Shown: piece after piece, positions 10,228 to 21,655 of the stretch
How positions within the stretch are numbered: position 1 is the first letter of the stretch
Layout of the letters: every line of letters begins with the position of its first letter
Source of the DNA: Naegleria lovaniensis
Lineage: Eukaryota > Heterolobosea > Eutetramitea > Acrasida > Naegleriidae
NCBI RefSeq assembly: GCF_003324165.1
Contig: NW_025407829.1
Span: 434,001 to 498,000 of the forward strand
Direction: 5' to 3'
DNA length: 64,000 nucleotides
The notes under the pieces: model-generated
The model's database searches: none
Told to the model about the DNA's origin: nothing
What the model saw: only the letters and a program-made list of their open reading frames with translations
Translations under genes and position numbers: made by a program

Positions 10228-11973
10228 TTAAAACAAAACATCCACATCATAGAAAACATGCTTTGGATTTTCCTCATCGTTTGTCGTATTATACTGATAT
10301 TGATAGATGTTGCTAAGATTTTCAACAATTTCCATGCTAACCTTCTTGTCGCAAAGATACATGACGAAAGAAAAGGCGTTCAATATTGTGAGATCATGGC
10401 TCCACAAAATTTTGGATAATGGCAGAACTTCCAACCAAACTGGTTTTTGAAAAGATGTGTCCGTATTAATCGGTGGATGGTCAATTCCCATCAATTGTGA
10501 GGCGCTTATATCTTCTCCTGGGTTGTGACAGATATAAACATTGTGATCTGAAATAAAGTGAAAAAGTTCCTTGCCAAATATTTTTTGAATATTTTTGTTT
10601 TTTAGGAACGGAATACTGCATACTGTACTGGTTTCGTGTGTGTTAACTTGATCAGATGATTCCAAATAGTTCTTGGAACTTGTTGTTGTATATACACAAT
10701 TTTCTTGGTTAGGGAAGAAGTGAATATAAATTGTTCAAAAATGTTTTTTACAAACCTCCAATGAAAAATACAGAATTGCAAGAGGCGTAAATGGATCTAA
10801 TGGGAGTGCTGAGGATTGTTGATGGAACTAGAGTCCAATTATTTGCTTCTATAATCTGATTATAATTCAAAGCTCCAGCTACAAAGCAAAATCCCTTATC
10901 AGTAAGACAAATGCTACTGAAATATAATGTTTGAACATCAATTATTTTTCCATAGTTTGAAGAAAATGAGGGTGACTCCAAAGGGCAAAATAAATATGTA
11001 ATGTCACCAGAAACTTTTCCCAGCTGTGACTGATAGCTGCAGCCTAAGATTTCATATAAGCAGTCAAATGACTAAACTTCTTTTAACTTACCAGCACCAT
11101 ATAATTTTCCATCACTGGTCAATAATATTGTATGCTGATATCCACAGCTAATTTTTACCACCGACTTCATTACCGAAGAACCGTCGACACCAGTCGTGAA
11201 TTTAACAGGAAGAATGTCACCTGAGGCACCTGTGATGAAAATTGTGAAGTTGTAAGATACAATACTAAAAACTAATTTGCATTGCTTACCTTGGCCCACA
11301 CCTCTAATAAAGTCAATAATTGTGAAATAATATTTAAATATCCCTACCTTTGCCCGCATTCATTGTTTCCAGCGGAGTAAACGACTCCTGATCTGGTTTT
11401 AAATACGTAAAATCTCATACCACAAGCAATTTGCTCAACGGGCTCAGAAAAATCAATCATACTCCAATTTGTGGCGTTAGGGATGTTACTTCGTTTTGAA
11501 AAATCCAAGCTGTACCCATACATTGTTCCATCTTTTTGCGATTCGATGGTTATTTGATGGTTCAATCAATGAACTAGAAAAAACATACTTTCGTCTAAAA
11601 GTAACACAAACGAAGAGCCTGATGATCCTTGCACAAATCTATAGATATGTCCAGGAAGCACAACTTGTTTCAAGCTTGATCGATCGGAAAGGCCAAACGG
11701 TTTTGCGAACATTAGAGGATCATCATCATTGAAATCTTCCTCGTTTTCGTCCTCATGCTGTTTGCTCCCAGAGATAGGCAATCTTGTTGAAATGAGAAGG
11801 ACTTGATCTTGTGGTCCACTTCGCATTTTTTCAAAAATGTTGAACTTGGCAAAAGCATAACACGTTTGCCACCTCAAGACTTTGAGATCAAAAGCAACCA
11901 ACAAATTTTTCTTCCGATTGTGCCACAAATGCATGTAGTTTGGAAATGCCACAGGATGCAGTATTTTCAACAT
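10228..11973 (-). CDS. RCC1-repeat beta-propeller protein, 6 exons
   Basis: Exons from 5' to 3': 11973-11589, 11531-11348, 11303-11290, 11229-11092, 11043-10756, 10703-10228; 495 codons including stop, with all joins in frame. RCC1-type blade signatures are rebuilt across the introns: LLLDENGTMYGYS, the microexon-bearing AGNNECGQRGVGQGASGD, CGYQHTILLTSDGKLYGAG and CLTDKGFCFVAGAL. RCC1-like propellers act as Ran exchange factors or, more often, as protein-binding scaffolds; no catalytic assignment is possible here. Exon 3 is only 14 bases. The start ATG at 11973 is the first in its frame; a different frame is open further upstream (to 12145), so the true N-terminus is uncertain. Confidence 0.85.
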
Positions 11974-12157
11974 GGGCAGTAGATTTTGTCAATTCAATAT
12001 TGAGAAACCCAAAGTTTCGAAATGCTTGCAAGAAATTCCATGTTTTTCTGCGGCCGCACTCAAGATATTCCAACCTGGAGTTTGGGAGCATGGTTTCATT
12101 AAAGTCCTTGCCGTCATTACTTCCCAAGTCAAAAAAATCATTCAACAGTAGACTGAT

Positions 12158-13784
12158 ATGTCCTCACATGCCCACATTAACACTAATTGCTCCTCTTGCA
12201 GCAAGACAAACTCTGAAACATCTACATCTTCTTCACAAACTGCAGTGATCAACACAAAAACTACTGGTTATTCCTCACCATTAGATGCTTTCCATCATGG
12301 TCCACGTGAGAAAATTGTGTATGTGACTGCGATCAGCACACAACCACAAGAACACCCTGATGCGATCATCACTGTAGATGTTGATCCACAATCAAAAACC
12401 TTCTCACAAATTATTCATATTTTACCAATGCCCTACAAGGGAGATGAGCTTCATCATTTCGGTAAGTTTCTTTTCTTGGTACCAATTGATCATTATCAAC
12501 AACTATTTAGGTTGGAATGCTTGCAGTTCTTGTTATGGCTGTTGTGGTGCTGGAGAAACATCTGACTCTGATAAGAGACGCTTTCTGTTCGTACCTGGTG
12601 TGAAATCCAATCGTTTCTATATCATTGATACAGTTACCAATCCAAGAGAACCAAAAATTCATCAAATTATTGAACCTGAACAAGTTGAAAAGGTGACTGA
12701 TTTGGCATACCCTCACACAGCCCATTGTCTTGCTGATGGTAACGTAATGGTTTCAATGATGGGTACCAAAGACGGTAAAGGAAAGGGAGGCTTTGTCTTA
12801 ATTAAGGACAATGGAAAGGGAGTGTTTGAAGTTGCTTCTCAATGGAGTAAGGAAGAAGAATCAAAACTAGTCTATGGATATGATTTCTGGTATCAACCTC
12901 ATCATAATATCATGGTTTCTTCGGAGTGGGGTGCTCCCGAAGCCTTCACTACAGGTTTCAATCCTTCCCAAGTGAGTACTCATTATGGTCAACATATTTA
13001 TTTGTGGAATTGGAAGGAAAGAACTCTTCTCAAAAGAGTGAATTTGGGAGAAGATGGACTCATTCCTCTGGAGGTTCGTTTTTTGCACAATCCAAAATCA
13101 CATCATGGATATGTCGCTTGTGCTTTAAGCTCCACAGTGTTTCATGTGTACAAAGATGGCAACACTCAAAGTTCAGAAGTGGAGTGGAAAGTGAAGAAGG
13201 TCATCTCGGTTCCAAATGTGAGTGTGAGTGGATGGGCTCTTCCATCCATGCCTTCTCTCATTACCGATTTTGTCATTTCTCTGGATGACAGATACTTGTA
13301 TTTGAGTAATTGGTTGCATGGAGATGTTCGACAATATGACATATCAAATCCTCATGAACCCAAACTCGTTGGGCAGGTGTTCATTGGAGGTAGCTTGAGA
13401 GAAGGAAGTGGTGTGTCCATTGTTGAACAATCTTGTCAAGAGAGTGAGAATGGACAATTTGGAGTTCCTAAACAATTACTTCCAGTACCGCAAGTGAAAG
13501 GAACTGCACTTCAGGGATCAGCTCAAATGATTCAACTTTCATTGGATGGTAAACGCTTGTATGTGACCAATAGTTTGTTTTCCGATTGGGACAAACAATT
13601 TTATCCTGGACTCATCGATTCTGGGGCACAATTAATTCAAATCGATGTGGACACAGAGAAGGGTGGTTTAACCTTGAACCAAAACTTTTTGGTGGATTTC
13701 AGCAAGACCAATAATGGAGTTAAATATTTGGCTCATGAAGTAAGATATCCAGGAGGAGACTGCACCAGCGATATTTGGTTGTAA
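12158..13784 (+). CDS. Selenium-binding protein 1 family (methanethiol oxidase-like)
   Basis: Exons 12158-12461 and 12511-13784, 525 residues. The family hallmark GWNACSSC is created by the splice junction (HHF-G-WNACSSCYGCC). Other conserved segments: RRFLFVPGVKSNRFYIIDT, YPHTAHCLADGNVMVSMMG, YDFWYQPHHNIMVSSEWG, ISLDDRYLYLSNWLHGD, and LSLDGKRLYVTNSLFSDWD. Human SELENBP1 is a cytosolic methanethiol oxidase that makes H2S, H2O2 and formaldehyde, and plants and bacteria have close relatives. Length is near the family norm of about 470, with an added Ser/Thr-rich N-terminus of about 40 residues. It lies head to head with the RCC1-like gene. Confidence 0.95.
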
Positions 13785-14178
13785 GGTTGGCATGTTTATC
13801 GAATGGACCTCCAGAATTGATTAAACATGAGATTATTCAATTAAAACTTCTCAATGTTAACCTTATCATTTTTATCAAGCAGGAAACAAAATCCATTGAC
13901 ATGAGAGTTGGATGAGGTCCTACAAATCCACTGTTGTATAAAGTTGTATATTTACTGTAGTGTATTAACAGAATGGAGAGTTATCTTTGAGTTCATCGAG
14001 AAGATGTTACCCACAGTGCAAAGGAACTGGTTCTCGAACATGTCCCATCTTCAAAACAAGGTTTTTGTTCTTCGATTGGAAATATGCCATTTTGAAATTA
14101 TCATGATGTTTCGCTCAACAATGAAAACAATAAATACTGAAACTTGAGAACAAAGTTTTTCATTTCAAACAAAAAACT
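13785..14178. other. Intergenic spacer
   Basis: A 79-codon open frame at 13908-14147 has no recognisable features and lies in a stretch expected to hold the end signals of one gene and the promoter of the next. I see nothing else supportable. Confidence 0.4.
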
Positions 14179-14541
14179 ATGAAGCTCCAGATCATGAAAA
14201 ACAGAACTTTTTTGACTTGTCTCCTTCTCCTGATTGTGTTAGCCCTTGCCGTTGTTGCGGTCAACAGCCATGAAGAGGATGTTAAGGCCCAAACAACACT
14301 CACTCCTCTACATCGTCCAAAATGCAAGAAATACTACTGTTACAGATGGTGTAAATATGGGTTTTTGACTGATCGGTGTGGCTGTCAAAAAGGATGTCGA
14401 TGCAGACGTAGACCTTGTAGAAAAGTTCTTTGCCGTAAATGGTGTAAATTTGGTTTCAAGAGAAACATATGGGGGTGCCCTATCTGTCAATGCCACAGAC
14501 GGCCATGTAAATCCTGGTTGACTATTCCTCCTCAGCATTAA
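14179..14541 (+). CDS. Small secreted cysteine-rich protein with two antistasin-like repeats
   Basis: 120 residues, single exon. A second ATG at 14194 would give an equally good signal peptide (TFLTCLLLLIVLALAVVAVNS). The mature part holds two repeats of one pattern: CKKYYCYRWCKYGFLTDRCG followed by CQKGCRC, and CRKVLCRKWCKFGFKRNIWG followed by CPICQC. The spacing Cys-x4-Cys-x3-Cys-x-(F/Y)GF...GC..C.C is that of antistasin-type serine-protease inhibitor domains. The peptide is strongly basic (many Arg and Lys), which would also suit a membrane-active or nucleic-acid-binding role. Whether it inhibits proteases, kills bacteria or has another task cannot be told. Its 3' leader holds a match to the Pumilio consensus at 14572-14579. 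Confidence 0.8.
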   Translation: MKLQIMKNRTFLTCLLLLIVLALAVVAVNSHEEDVKAQTTLTPLHRPKCKKYYCYRWCKYGFLTDRCGCQKGCRCRRRPCRKVLCRKWCKFGFKRNIWGCPICQCHRRPCKSWLTIPPQH

Positions 14542-14571
14542 GGTCTGTCAAAAAATACAATACAAATATTA

Positions 14572-14579
14572 TGTAAATA
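14572..14579 (+). promoter_or_regulatory. Possible Pumilio recognition element in a 3' UTR
   Basis: The sequence TGTAAATA lies 31 bases after the stop codon of the cysteine-rich protein gene and matches the UGUANAUA consensus predicted for the Pumilio protein encoded at 54274-56826. An eight-base match in AT-rich DNA can be chance. Confidence 0.3.
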
Positions 14580-14772
14580 AAGAAAAACATTAAATTTTAG
14601 GTTTTTAATAGTTGTTTCATTAATTCAAAGCTCAAGAATTGGAAGGATCATGAAACACAAAAGACATTAAATCATTTCAGAGACAGAGACCAAGAGAGAA
14701 AAACAATTTTTTTCGGGGAGCAAAGGAATCACCAATCTAAAAATACCAACGTTGGTTTCATCAAAGAAAAAA

Positions 14773-15528
14773 ATGTACAATAATCACGATCTGTTCCACT
14801 CCAAAGATAAGCCAGTAACCCATCCTTCGGCACCGCTTTTACAACACAATAATTATTCTGAAGCCCTTCCATTTGAAGACCCTCTCAGGGACATGCAAGA
14901 GGCTCACTCTATGGGTACATCTATTATGGCTGTTGAATTTGATGGCGGAGTGGTGATTGGAGCTGATTCTCGTACAACAACCGGAAGTTATATTGCTAAC
15001 AGAGTTTCTGATAAGCTTACACCTGTTCATGATAGAATTTATGTTTGTCGTTCTGGATCAGCAGCCGACACCCAGCAGATCTCAGATTATGTTCGTTATT
15101 TCTTGAAAATTCACTCGGTTGAAGTTGGCACATTGCCATTAGTAGAGACAGCTGCAAACCTGTTCAAAGATTTCTGTTATAATTATAAAGATCAATTACT
15201 TGCTGGTATAATTTGTGCAGGTTGGGATGAAAAGAATGGTGGAAGCGTTTGGACAATTCCATTAGGAGGAACTCTCATTAGGGAACCATTCAGCATTGGT
15301 GGATCGGGAAGTACTTATATTTATGGTTATTGTGATGCAAACTTTAAGAAAGGAATGACCAAGGATGAGTGTAAGCAATTCGTGAGGAACGCTTTGTCTC
15401 TTGCCATGGCTCGTGACGGAAGCAGTGGTGGTGTTGTTCGTCTTGCAGTCATTACAAAAGATGGCGTAGAAAGAGAAGTTCACCATGAAGGACAAGGAGG
15501 CACACTCCCAAAACACTACTCTGATTAG
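14773..15528 (+). CDS. Proteasome 20S subunit beta-1 (caspase-like site)
   Basis: 251 residues, single exon; ATG at 14773 follows seven A and is chosen over an upstream in-frame TTG. A 48-residue propeptide ends at Gly48, and the mature enzyme starts at Thr49 ([20 protein letters not shown]). Catalytic features follow: Asp of GADSRT, Lys of SDKLTP, and [28 protein letters not shown] and [19 protein letters not shown] are typical of beta-1 (PSMB6/Pre3) rather than beta-2 or beta-5. It works in the 20S core particle, cleaving after acidic residues. The N-terminal propeptide is longer than in mammals. Confidence 0.95.
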   Translation: MYNNHDLFHSKDKPVTHPSAPLLQHNNYSEALPFEDPLRDMQEAHSMGTSIMAVEFDGGVVIGADSRTTTGSYIANRVSDKLTPVHDRIYVCRSGSAADTQQISDYVRYFLKIHSVEVGTLPLVETAANLFKDFCYNYKDQLLAGIICAGWDEKNGGSVWTIPLGGTLIREPFSIGGSGSTYIYGYCDANFKKGMTKDECKQFVRNALSLAMARDGSSGGVVRLAVITKDGVEREVHHEGQGGTLPKHYSD

Positions 15529-15604
15529 ATCGCTGTTTTGTAAAATTGAATTATTTAATACACGATTTTTCCTTTTGTACCTTGAATCTCAAAAGAGAAA
15601 TTGT

Positions 15605-17221
15605 TTAATTCAATTTGAGGTTTCCTTTGTTAGACTTTCTTGAGTTTGTTATGGGCTTGTATTCACCTGTCACAGAAACACCCATATATCCATTGAAAAG
15701 ACGCAAGGAAGCATCATCAATAATTAGTCCAGGAAGATAATTGTCCAAATTGAATAAAGGAACACCTTCTGCAAGCTGTTGATTCAATTGACGAACTACA
15801 CCTCTCGTAACAACAATATTGACAATGAAGGCAAAGTTCTTAATGTCCATGTCACCAATCCAGCTTTGTCTCAAAGTTAGATTAACATTTGGATTGTCAA
15901 TCACAGCAGTCAAGTTTACGGTAGTAGCATTGTTTTTCACAGCAATGTTATCGAAAGAGAAGCTGGCATCAACATTCAAAGAGAAAGCATTTACAGTGTT
16001 GTTTGGTGTGTTGATGACTTGGAACAGCAGTTCTCCCTTAAAGTCTGCACTCATACCAGTTTGAGAAATATTAAATTGAGGGCATGGGGAAGTGGCTGGA
16101 TTGCTAGAAAGAAGGATTTGAACCAATTTGTTTGGATACTTTTCGTAAAGCTGAGGAAGATAAATCTTTAAACTAGTAGTGTTGAGTTGAATCATTTCAG
16201 TTGGAGGTACCATATCTGGTGTAACAAGGTATGTCATTTGATTCGATTGATACAGGCTATATAAAAAACTCTTGGGAATAAAATCAGTCAAATAAATTTG
16301 AAGCAAGTCTGACATTTGAACTGACGTTGGTAAATCGACAGGATCGAATGGTAATTTCTCTCCCAGGTTTTGAGAAAAGAACCTCACTTGTGAGGATGCC
16401 CCAATCGTCAAGTAATCAACAGTTTCGAAAGTGTCAAAACCAAAGTCAATCATTAATTGCTTGTCACCAAATGTCACAGGAACGATGAATGGTTGTTGAG
16501 CAATATAGTTATTAACAGATTGAATCTTTTCTTCAATTGTTGAAGTAATAGCTTTAGCAATCATCTTGTTGAATGTGTTTGCAAATATTGATTCCAGTAA
16601 GTTGATGAACCATCCCTGAATACCGCCATCTGTAATATGAATTTTCATGTTATATAACTCTAATCCAACAGTTGATATGAATTGGGGCTTTTCATCGTTT
16701 GTTAATTTAAAAACAACTCTCATTCCTCCATAAACGCTCTCCGTATTTACATTAGCGATGCCAGACCCACTCAAATGTGGAAATGATTTCTGTCTGTAAA
16801 GATATTTTGTGGTCAATGTGATGCTAGCTTGTGAGACAGTAATATAAAAAGCGTCAAGATTTGGGTCTAACGTTGCTTGGATTTGTTCTCCCAAATCAAT
16901 TTTCTTGATTGTTGTTTCTGTCAAGAAAACATCAACCTCTCCGATCACTGAAACAGATTGTGTCACATTAAAATTAGGAACAGCTGTCTTGAGAATAAAC
17001 TCTTCCAATTCAGACTTGTCCTTCTTGATTATTTGATTCAAATATGAGATGCTCAAAAATCCAGCAGCTGAAGGCTTTAATGGCACAAGTTTTCTGTGAG
17101 TTTTGACTCCGCGAAGAATATTTACATCTTTTCCGAATGTCATTGTTGTAGCGATCATCATCATCACCACAACAACGGCAAAGAAGGCATGATGACGCAA
17201 AGGATGGCTTCTATTTCTCAT
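15605..17221 (-). CDS. BPI/LBP/PLTP-family lipid-binding protein, secreted
   Basis: 538 residues, single exon, ATG at 17221. A signal peptide is clear (FFAVVVVMMMIATTMTFG). The protein shows the arrangement of the BPI fold: an N-terminal half with GFLSISYLNQIIKK, alternating beta strands, and the amphipathic SVYGGMRVVFKLTNDEKPQF region, then GWFINLLESIFANTFNKMI at the centre, and a second half with FSFDNIAVKN and NLTLRQSWIGDMD. Such proteins carry lipids or bind bacterial lipopolysaccharide; which applies here is not known. Several N-glycosylation sites fit a secreted or vacuolar place. An amoeba feeding on bacteria could use it in phagosomes, but that is inference. It ends close to the beta-1 proteasome gene (convergent, 76 bases apart). 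Confidence 0.8.
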   Translation of the reverse strand: MRNRSHPLRHHAFFAVVVVMMMIATTMTFGKDVNILRGVKTHRKLVPLKPSAAGFLSISYLNQIIKKDKSELEEFILKTAVPNFNVTQSVSVIGEVDVFLTETTIKKIDLGEQIQATLDPNLDAFYITVSQASITLTTKYLYRQKSFPHLSGSGIANVNTESVYGGMRVVFKLTNDEKPQFISTVGLELYNMKIHITDGGIQGWFINLLESIFANTFNKMIAKAITSTIEEKIQSVNNYIAQQPFIVPVTFGDKQLMIDFGFDTFETVDYLTIGASSQVRFFSQNLGEKLPFDPVDLPTSVQMSDLLQIYLTDFIPKSFLYSLYQSNQMTYLVTPDMVPPTEMIQLNTTSLKIYLPQLYEKYPNKLVQILLSSNPATSPCPQFNISQTGMSADFKGELLFQVINTPNNTVNAFSLNVDASFSFDNIAVKNNATTVNLTAVIDNPNVNLTLRQSWIGDMDIKNFAFIVNIVVTRGVVRQLNQQLAEGVPLFNLDNYLPGLIIDDASLRLFNGYMGVSVTGEYKPITNSRKSNKGNLKLN

Positions 17222-18000
17222 CTTGCTAATTTTTTGAGAATGTTATTCTCGCAATGAGATTTTTTAGGTGTGAGAGGAGAAAAGGAAGGGAAAAGGAATT
17301 AATTGCTTTGGAGTCAATATCAGGGTGCAGACCAACGTTGAAGTAAAAAGCATTGGTCATACACGTGCTGTATCACCATGAAAATTTACAGTTTTCTGAG
17401 TTTTATGTGTGCATCGAGTCGTAATTGAGTTTCGTTTTATTTTGAAACGGTAATAGACATGGATTTGGAACTGATACCTTTTTCTCGAGGGGTGACCTTG
17501 GAACATTTATCAATTCCTTTTGTACTTTTCATCATGGAGAATCATTGACACACGTTGGAATCGTAAGAGGACTGTACATATATTGTTCTTGTTGTTTTTG
17601 AGAAGAACATGAATCGTATTCTGACATGGAAGTAGGATGATGAACGAAAGCCAATCCCCAGAATTGAGTGAGCGTACAAGAAATTCTTTAAACGAAAAAA
17701 ATACAAATTTCAAATTTGACTGCTTGAGGTCAATAGTAGTGATTCACAACCTTCTCGAATTCGTTACCTACTTTTGAGAGAGGCTAACAAGTTGTTGCTG
17801 GTATATCTCATATTCTTCTACACTACCATCATCATACTTTGCCAATAATACTCATTTGGTGATTCCATAGCTTCTCTGGCGCTGGCTTCAGGTTGACACT
17901 ATTGTTGTTCATCCAAGCACACCATCATTACAAATTGTATTATTGGTATAATCCGATAATAGTACAACATAAAAGCCTTTCTTGAGAAACGGAAATTGAA
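17222..18000. promoter_or_regulatory. Long divergent spacer between the BPI-like and P-type ATPase genes
   Basis: At 779 bases this is one of the longest gene-free stretches. Both flanking genes start from it. Only short open frames without ATG context or protein-like composition occur. I found no repeat, hairpin or RNA gene; it probably carries two promoters. Confidence 0.45.
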
Positions 18001-21000
18001 ATGGCTCATCCATCGGCATCGAACGAAATTGAGTTGGAAATTCATGATGACCATCATGACATGACTCCAATGATTTCCAACCAAGCTCAGCCTTCCGCTC
18101 CTTCTTCCAATGAAGGTGGTACTACAGAGGACAAAAACAAGGTTATAAACTCGAATACCCCTTCAAATACAACTCCACAACCCAATACTTCAAACACAGC
18201 ATCTGCTCCTAGAGCTTCTAGTGATTTAGCAAGAAGAGTCTCACAAGAGAAAACAAAGCGTTCTATGGACATCCCTCGTTATTTTGAGGAAGCAAGACAA
18301 TCCATCGATATCGTACAGAGCGCAGAGAGAGAATTAAAGGATCCAAACATTTTGAAACAAAAGAGCAAGAAGGAGAGACAGTTTCTTCAAAAAGCCAAGG
18401 CCAAGGCGATTGACATCACCGAACATGAAATGACAGTGGACAAAGTTTGTGAAAACTACTCAACCAGTTTTGATTCGGAAAAACCTGACAAGTCAAGAGT
18501 AAGTACATACTTTTTTAATGATGATGAATGAACTATGTAACATCTTTATTAATTAGGGACTTACTGCTGAAGTCGCTGCAGAGAGGTTGCGTGTGAACGG
18601 TCCTAATGCTCTTGCTCCTCCAAAAAAGAGGCCATTCATATTCAAAGTCATTGAACAATTTACATCCCTTTTTTCATTGCTACTTATTTTGGCTGGATTG
18701 TTATCTTTTCTTGATGTAGCTATAGAAAGAACAACTGAGTCGTATCCTAATCTTTTCTTGGGAGCTATTCTTTGGCTTGTTGTCATTTTCAATGCCGTTG
18801 TTACTTTGTGGCAAGAGCAGTCGAGTGAAAAGATTCTCGAAAGTTTTCAAGAAATGCAAAGCGAGAGCAGTTGGGTTATTAGAGATGGTGTTGCCCAAAA
18901 AATAGAGTGCACCCAATTGGTACTCGGAGACATTGTTAAAATTGAAGCTGGTGATAAAATTCCAGCAGATATGCGTCTATTGCACGTCACACAGTTGAAA
19001 GTAGATAACTCTTCACTGACAGGTGAAGCAGACCCTCAAGCAAGAACAGTGGAAATGACCTCAAAGAATCCTTTAGAAACAAATAACTTGGCATTTTACG
19101 GTACAATGGCTCTTGAAGGTTCGGCATATGGTGTTATCGTTAGATGTGGTAATCAATCAGTCATTGGTCAAATTGCCATGTTAGCAGGCTCGACAGTAAC
19201 TCTTAAAACTCCTCTGAGAAGAGAAATTGACGGCTTCGTTCGTAAGATTGGTATTATTGCCTTTGGTATGGCCTTATTGTTCTTCTGCTTGGGTTTCATT
19301 ATTGGTAACAGCTGGTTCCAGAACTTTATTTTTGCAATTGGTATCATTACAGCAAACATTCCACAAGGTTTAATTGCTACTGTCACTGCCTGTCTTACTG
19401 TTTCAGCATCAAGACTTAAGGCAGTTAATGTTCTTGTTAAAAAGTTGGAGCACGTGGAGACTTTAGGAAGTACTTCAGTTATTTGTTCTGATAAGACTGG
19501 TACTCTTACTCAAAATCGAATGACAGCAGTCGAAATTTGGTGTGACGGTACTATTAGAAGCGTTGATTACAAGGATAGATACATGATGAAAAAAGACCCC
19601 GGAATGACGACTTATGCAAAGGAAGGAGAGGAAAATCTGTCAACAGAGGATAAATTAAGAAGATGTGCTGCATTGTGTTCCACTGCTTACATTCTACCAG
19701 ATGAAGATAATATGGTGAAGCCAATTCTCGATAGAGAATGTAAAGGAGATGCTTCAGAATCAGCATTGATAAAATATATTGAAACAAGAACTGAATGTGG
19801 AACTATTGCAGAGTTTAGAAACGACCATCCTGAAATTTATTCAATTCCATTCAATTCCAAGAACAAGTACATGTTAATGGTTGTGAAAAACAACCTTACA
19901 CCAACATGGAGCAATAACCAAGACCATTCAAGACCTGGAAAAGCCTTGTTAATGATGAAAGGAGCTCCTGAAAGAATCATTCAGCGTTGTACACATATTG
20001 AGATTGGAGGACGAGTACTTCCTTTGGATGAAACTTGGAAACAGTACTTCCAAGACGCTTACAACTTCTTTGCTTCAAAGGGAGAGCGTGTTCTTGGGTT
20101 TGCTCAACTCTTTGTTGATGAGCACATAGTTTTAGAACAAAAGACAAGGGAAGGATCTGGTAAAACTAATGCAGATACTAGCCAAGGTCAGCAAAACAGC
20201 TTGGTACCTATGGAAGGATTAATATTTTTGGGAATGGCAGGTTTGACTGATCCACCAAAAATTGGTGTTCCTGAAGCAGTTCACAAATGTAAAACAGCAG
20301 GAATTCAGGTAAGTTGATTACTCTTTTTTCAACCTAAATTTATTCAATATGTTCAAAGGTTGTCATGGTCACAGGAGATCACCCAGCAACAGCGAAAGCC
20401 ATTGCCAAGCAAGTAGGTATTATAGAACAGGAGGCCAAGACTATTGAAGACATTGCTGAAGAAGAAGGAGTTAGTCCAAAGAGCGTACCATACTCTCGTG
20501 CAGATGCTGTCGTTCTTCATGGTGAAGAGATTGACAAGCTGACTGCCAAGGAATGGTCTCAAATTTTGAAAAAGAAGCAAATTGTTTTTTCAAGAACATC
20601 TCCTCAACAAAAGTTGTTGATTGTTAGCAAATTCCAAGAGCTAGGCCATTGCGTTGCTGTGACCGGAGATGGAACCAATGACAGTAAGTATTATAGTACC
20701 TCTTCACTTGTTTCAAATATTCTTCTCTATTCTAAAAGGTCCTGCACTGAAAAAGGCAGATATTGGTGTGGCCATGAACATTTCAGGAAGTGCCGTCTCA
20801 AAGGAAGCTGCTGCCCTAATTCTTCTTGATGACAATTTTGCTTCGATCGTGAATGGTGTTCAAGAAGGTAGACTTATTTTTGACAATTTGAAAAAGTCTA
20901 TTGCTTATACACTTACTCACTTGTTCCCTGAAGTAGGTCCTTTCCTTGCTTACGTCGTTTTTGGTATTCCATTGCCAATGACTGGTTTGTTGGTGTTGTG

Positions 21001-21646
21001 TATTGACTTGGGTACTGAATTGGTTGCTGCCGTGTCGTTAGCTTATGAAAATGCTGAGTCTGATATTATGAGAGTTCCACCTCGCTCAAGAAATGATTCC
21101 CTTGTTGGTTTTACTCTTCTGGCCTATTCATATCTACAAATGGGTATGATTGAAACGATGGCATGTTTCATGAACTATTTCTTCGCTATGAGTACTTATG
21201 GTGTGCCTCCAAGATATTTGTGGTGGGGCAGCAAGAATGGATATTTCAATACTGATACAAAGAAGGATCTCTATATCGAGGAAACAGGAGTCTATATTTC
21301 CCCAAGTGATCAGCTCAACATTTTAAGTACTGCTCAAACTGCATATTTCTTATCCATTGTCATTTGTCAATGGATTACATTATTTAGCACCAAGACTCGA
21401 CGTTTGAGCGTTTTTACTCATGGATTTTTTGGAAATCTTGTGGTTTATCTGGGTATTGTTTTCTCAGTTGCATTGCTGGCTATTTTCATTTATTGTCCTT
21501 TCATTGGAGACTACATTTTCCAAACTAGATATATGATTATTGATTTTTGGGTTTATCCTCTTCCATGGATGGCAGCAATGTTGTTCTATGATGAAATGCG
21601 AAAATGGATTATCAGAAGGTTGAATTTAAGATTCTTGTTCTGGTAA
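18001..21646 (+). CDS. P-type ATPase of the Na,K/H,K-ATPase alpha type (IIC), altered ion site
   Basis: Exons 18001-18498, 18557-20308, 20359-20683 and 20739-21646; 1,160 residues. The phosphorylation motif is SDKTGTLTQNRMT (Asp478). Others: the TGEAD actuator loop, FNSKNKYMLMVV and KGAPERI in the nucleotide domain, TGDHPATA, and TGDGTNDSPALKKADIGVAM, joined across intron 3. Ten membrane helices fit. Helices 4-6 match Na,K-ATPase alpha closely (AYTLT...FPE, CIDLGT), but key ion-binding side chains differ: Gln436 in ANIPQGL where Na,K-ATPase has Glu, His919-Leu920 where it has Ser-Asn, and Glu952 where it has the second Asp of CIDLGTD. The N-terminus is unusually long (about 165 residues, Ser/Thr/Pro-rich). 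It is probably a plasma membrane or contractile-vacuole cation pump with changed selectivity. Confidence 0.93.
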
Positions 21647-21655
21647 AATAAAGTT

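Noticed and set aside
12091-12145. Upstream frame as the N-terminus of the RCC1-like gene
   Set aside because: No splice or shift links it cleanly to the main frame; the ATG at 11973 gives a consistent 495-codon gene. Left as uncertain in that entry.
13908-14147. 79-codon open frame between the selenium-binding and cysteine-rich genes
   Set aside because: No ATG context, no features, biased as spacer DNA.
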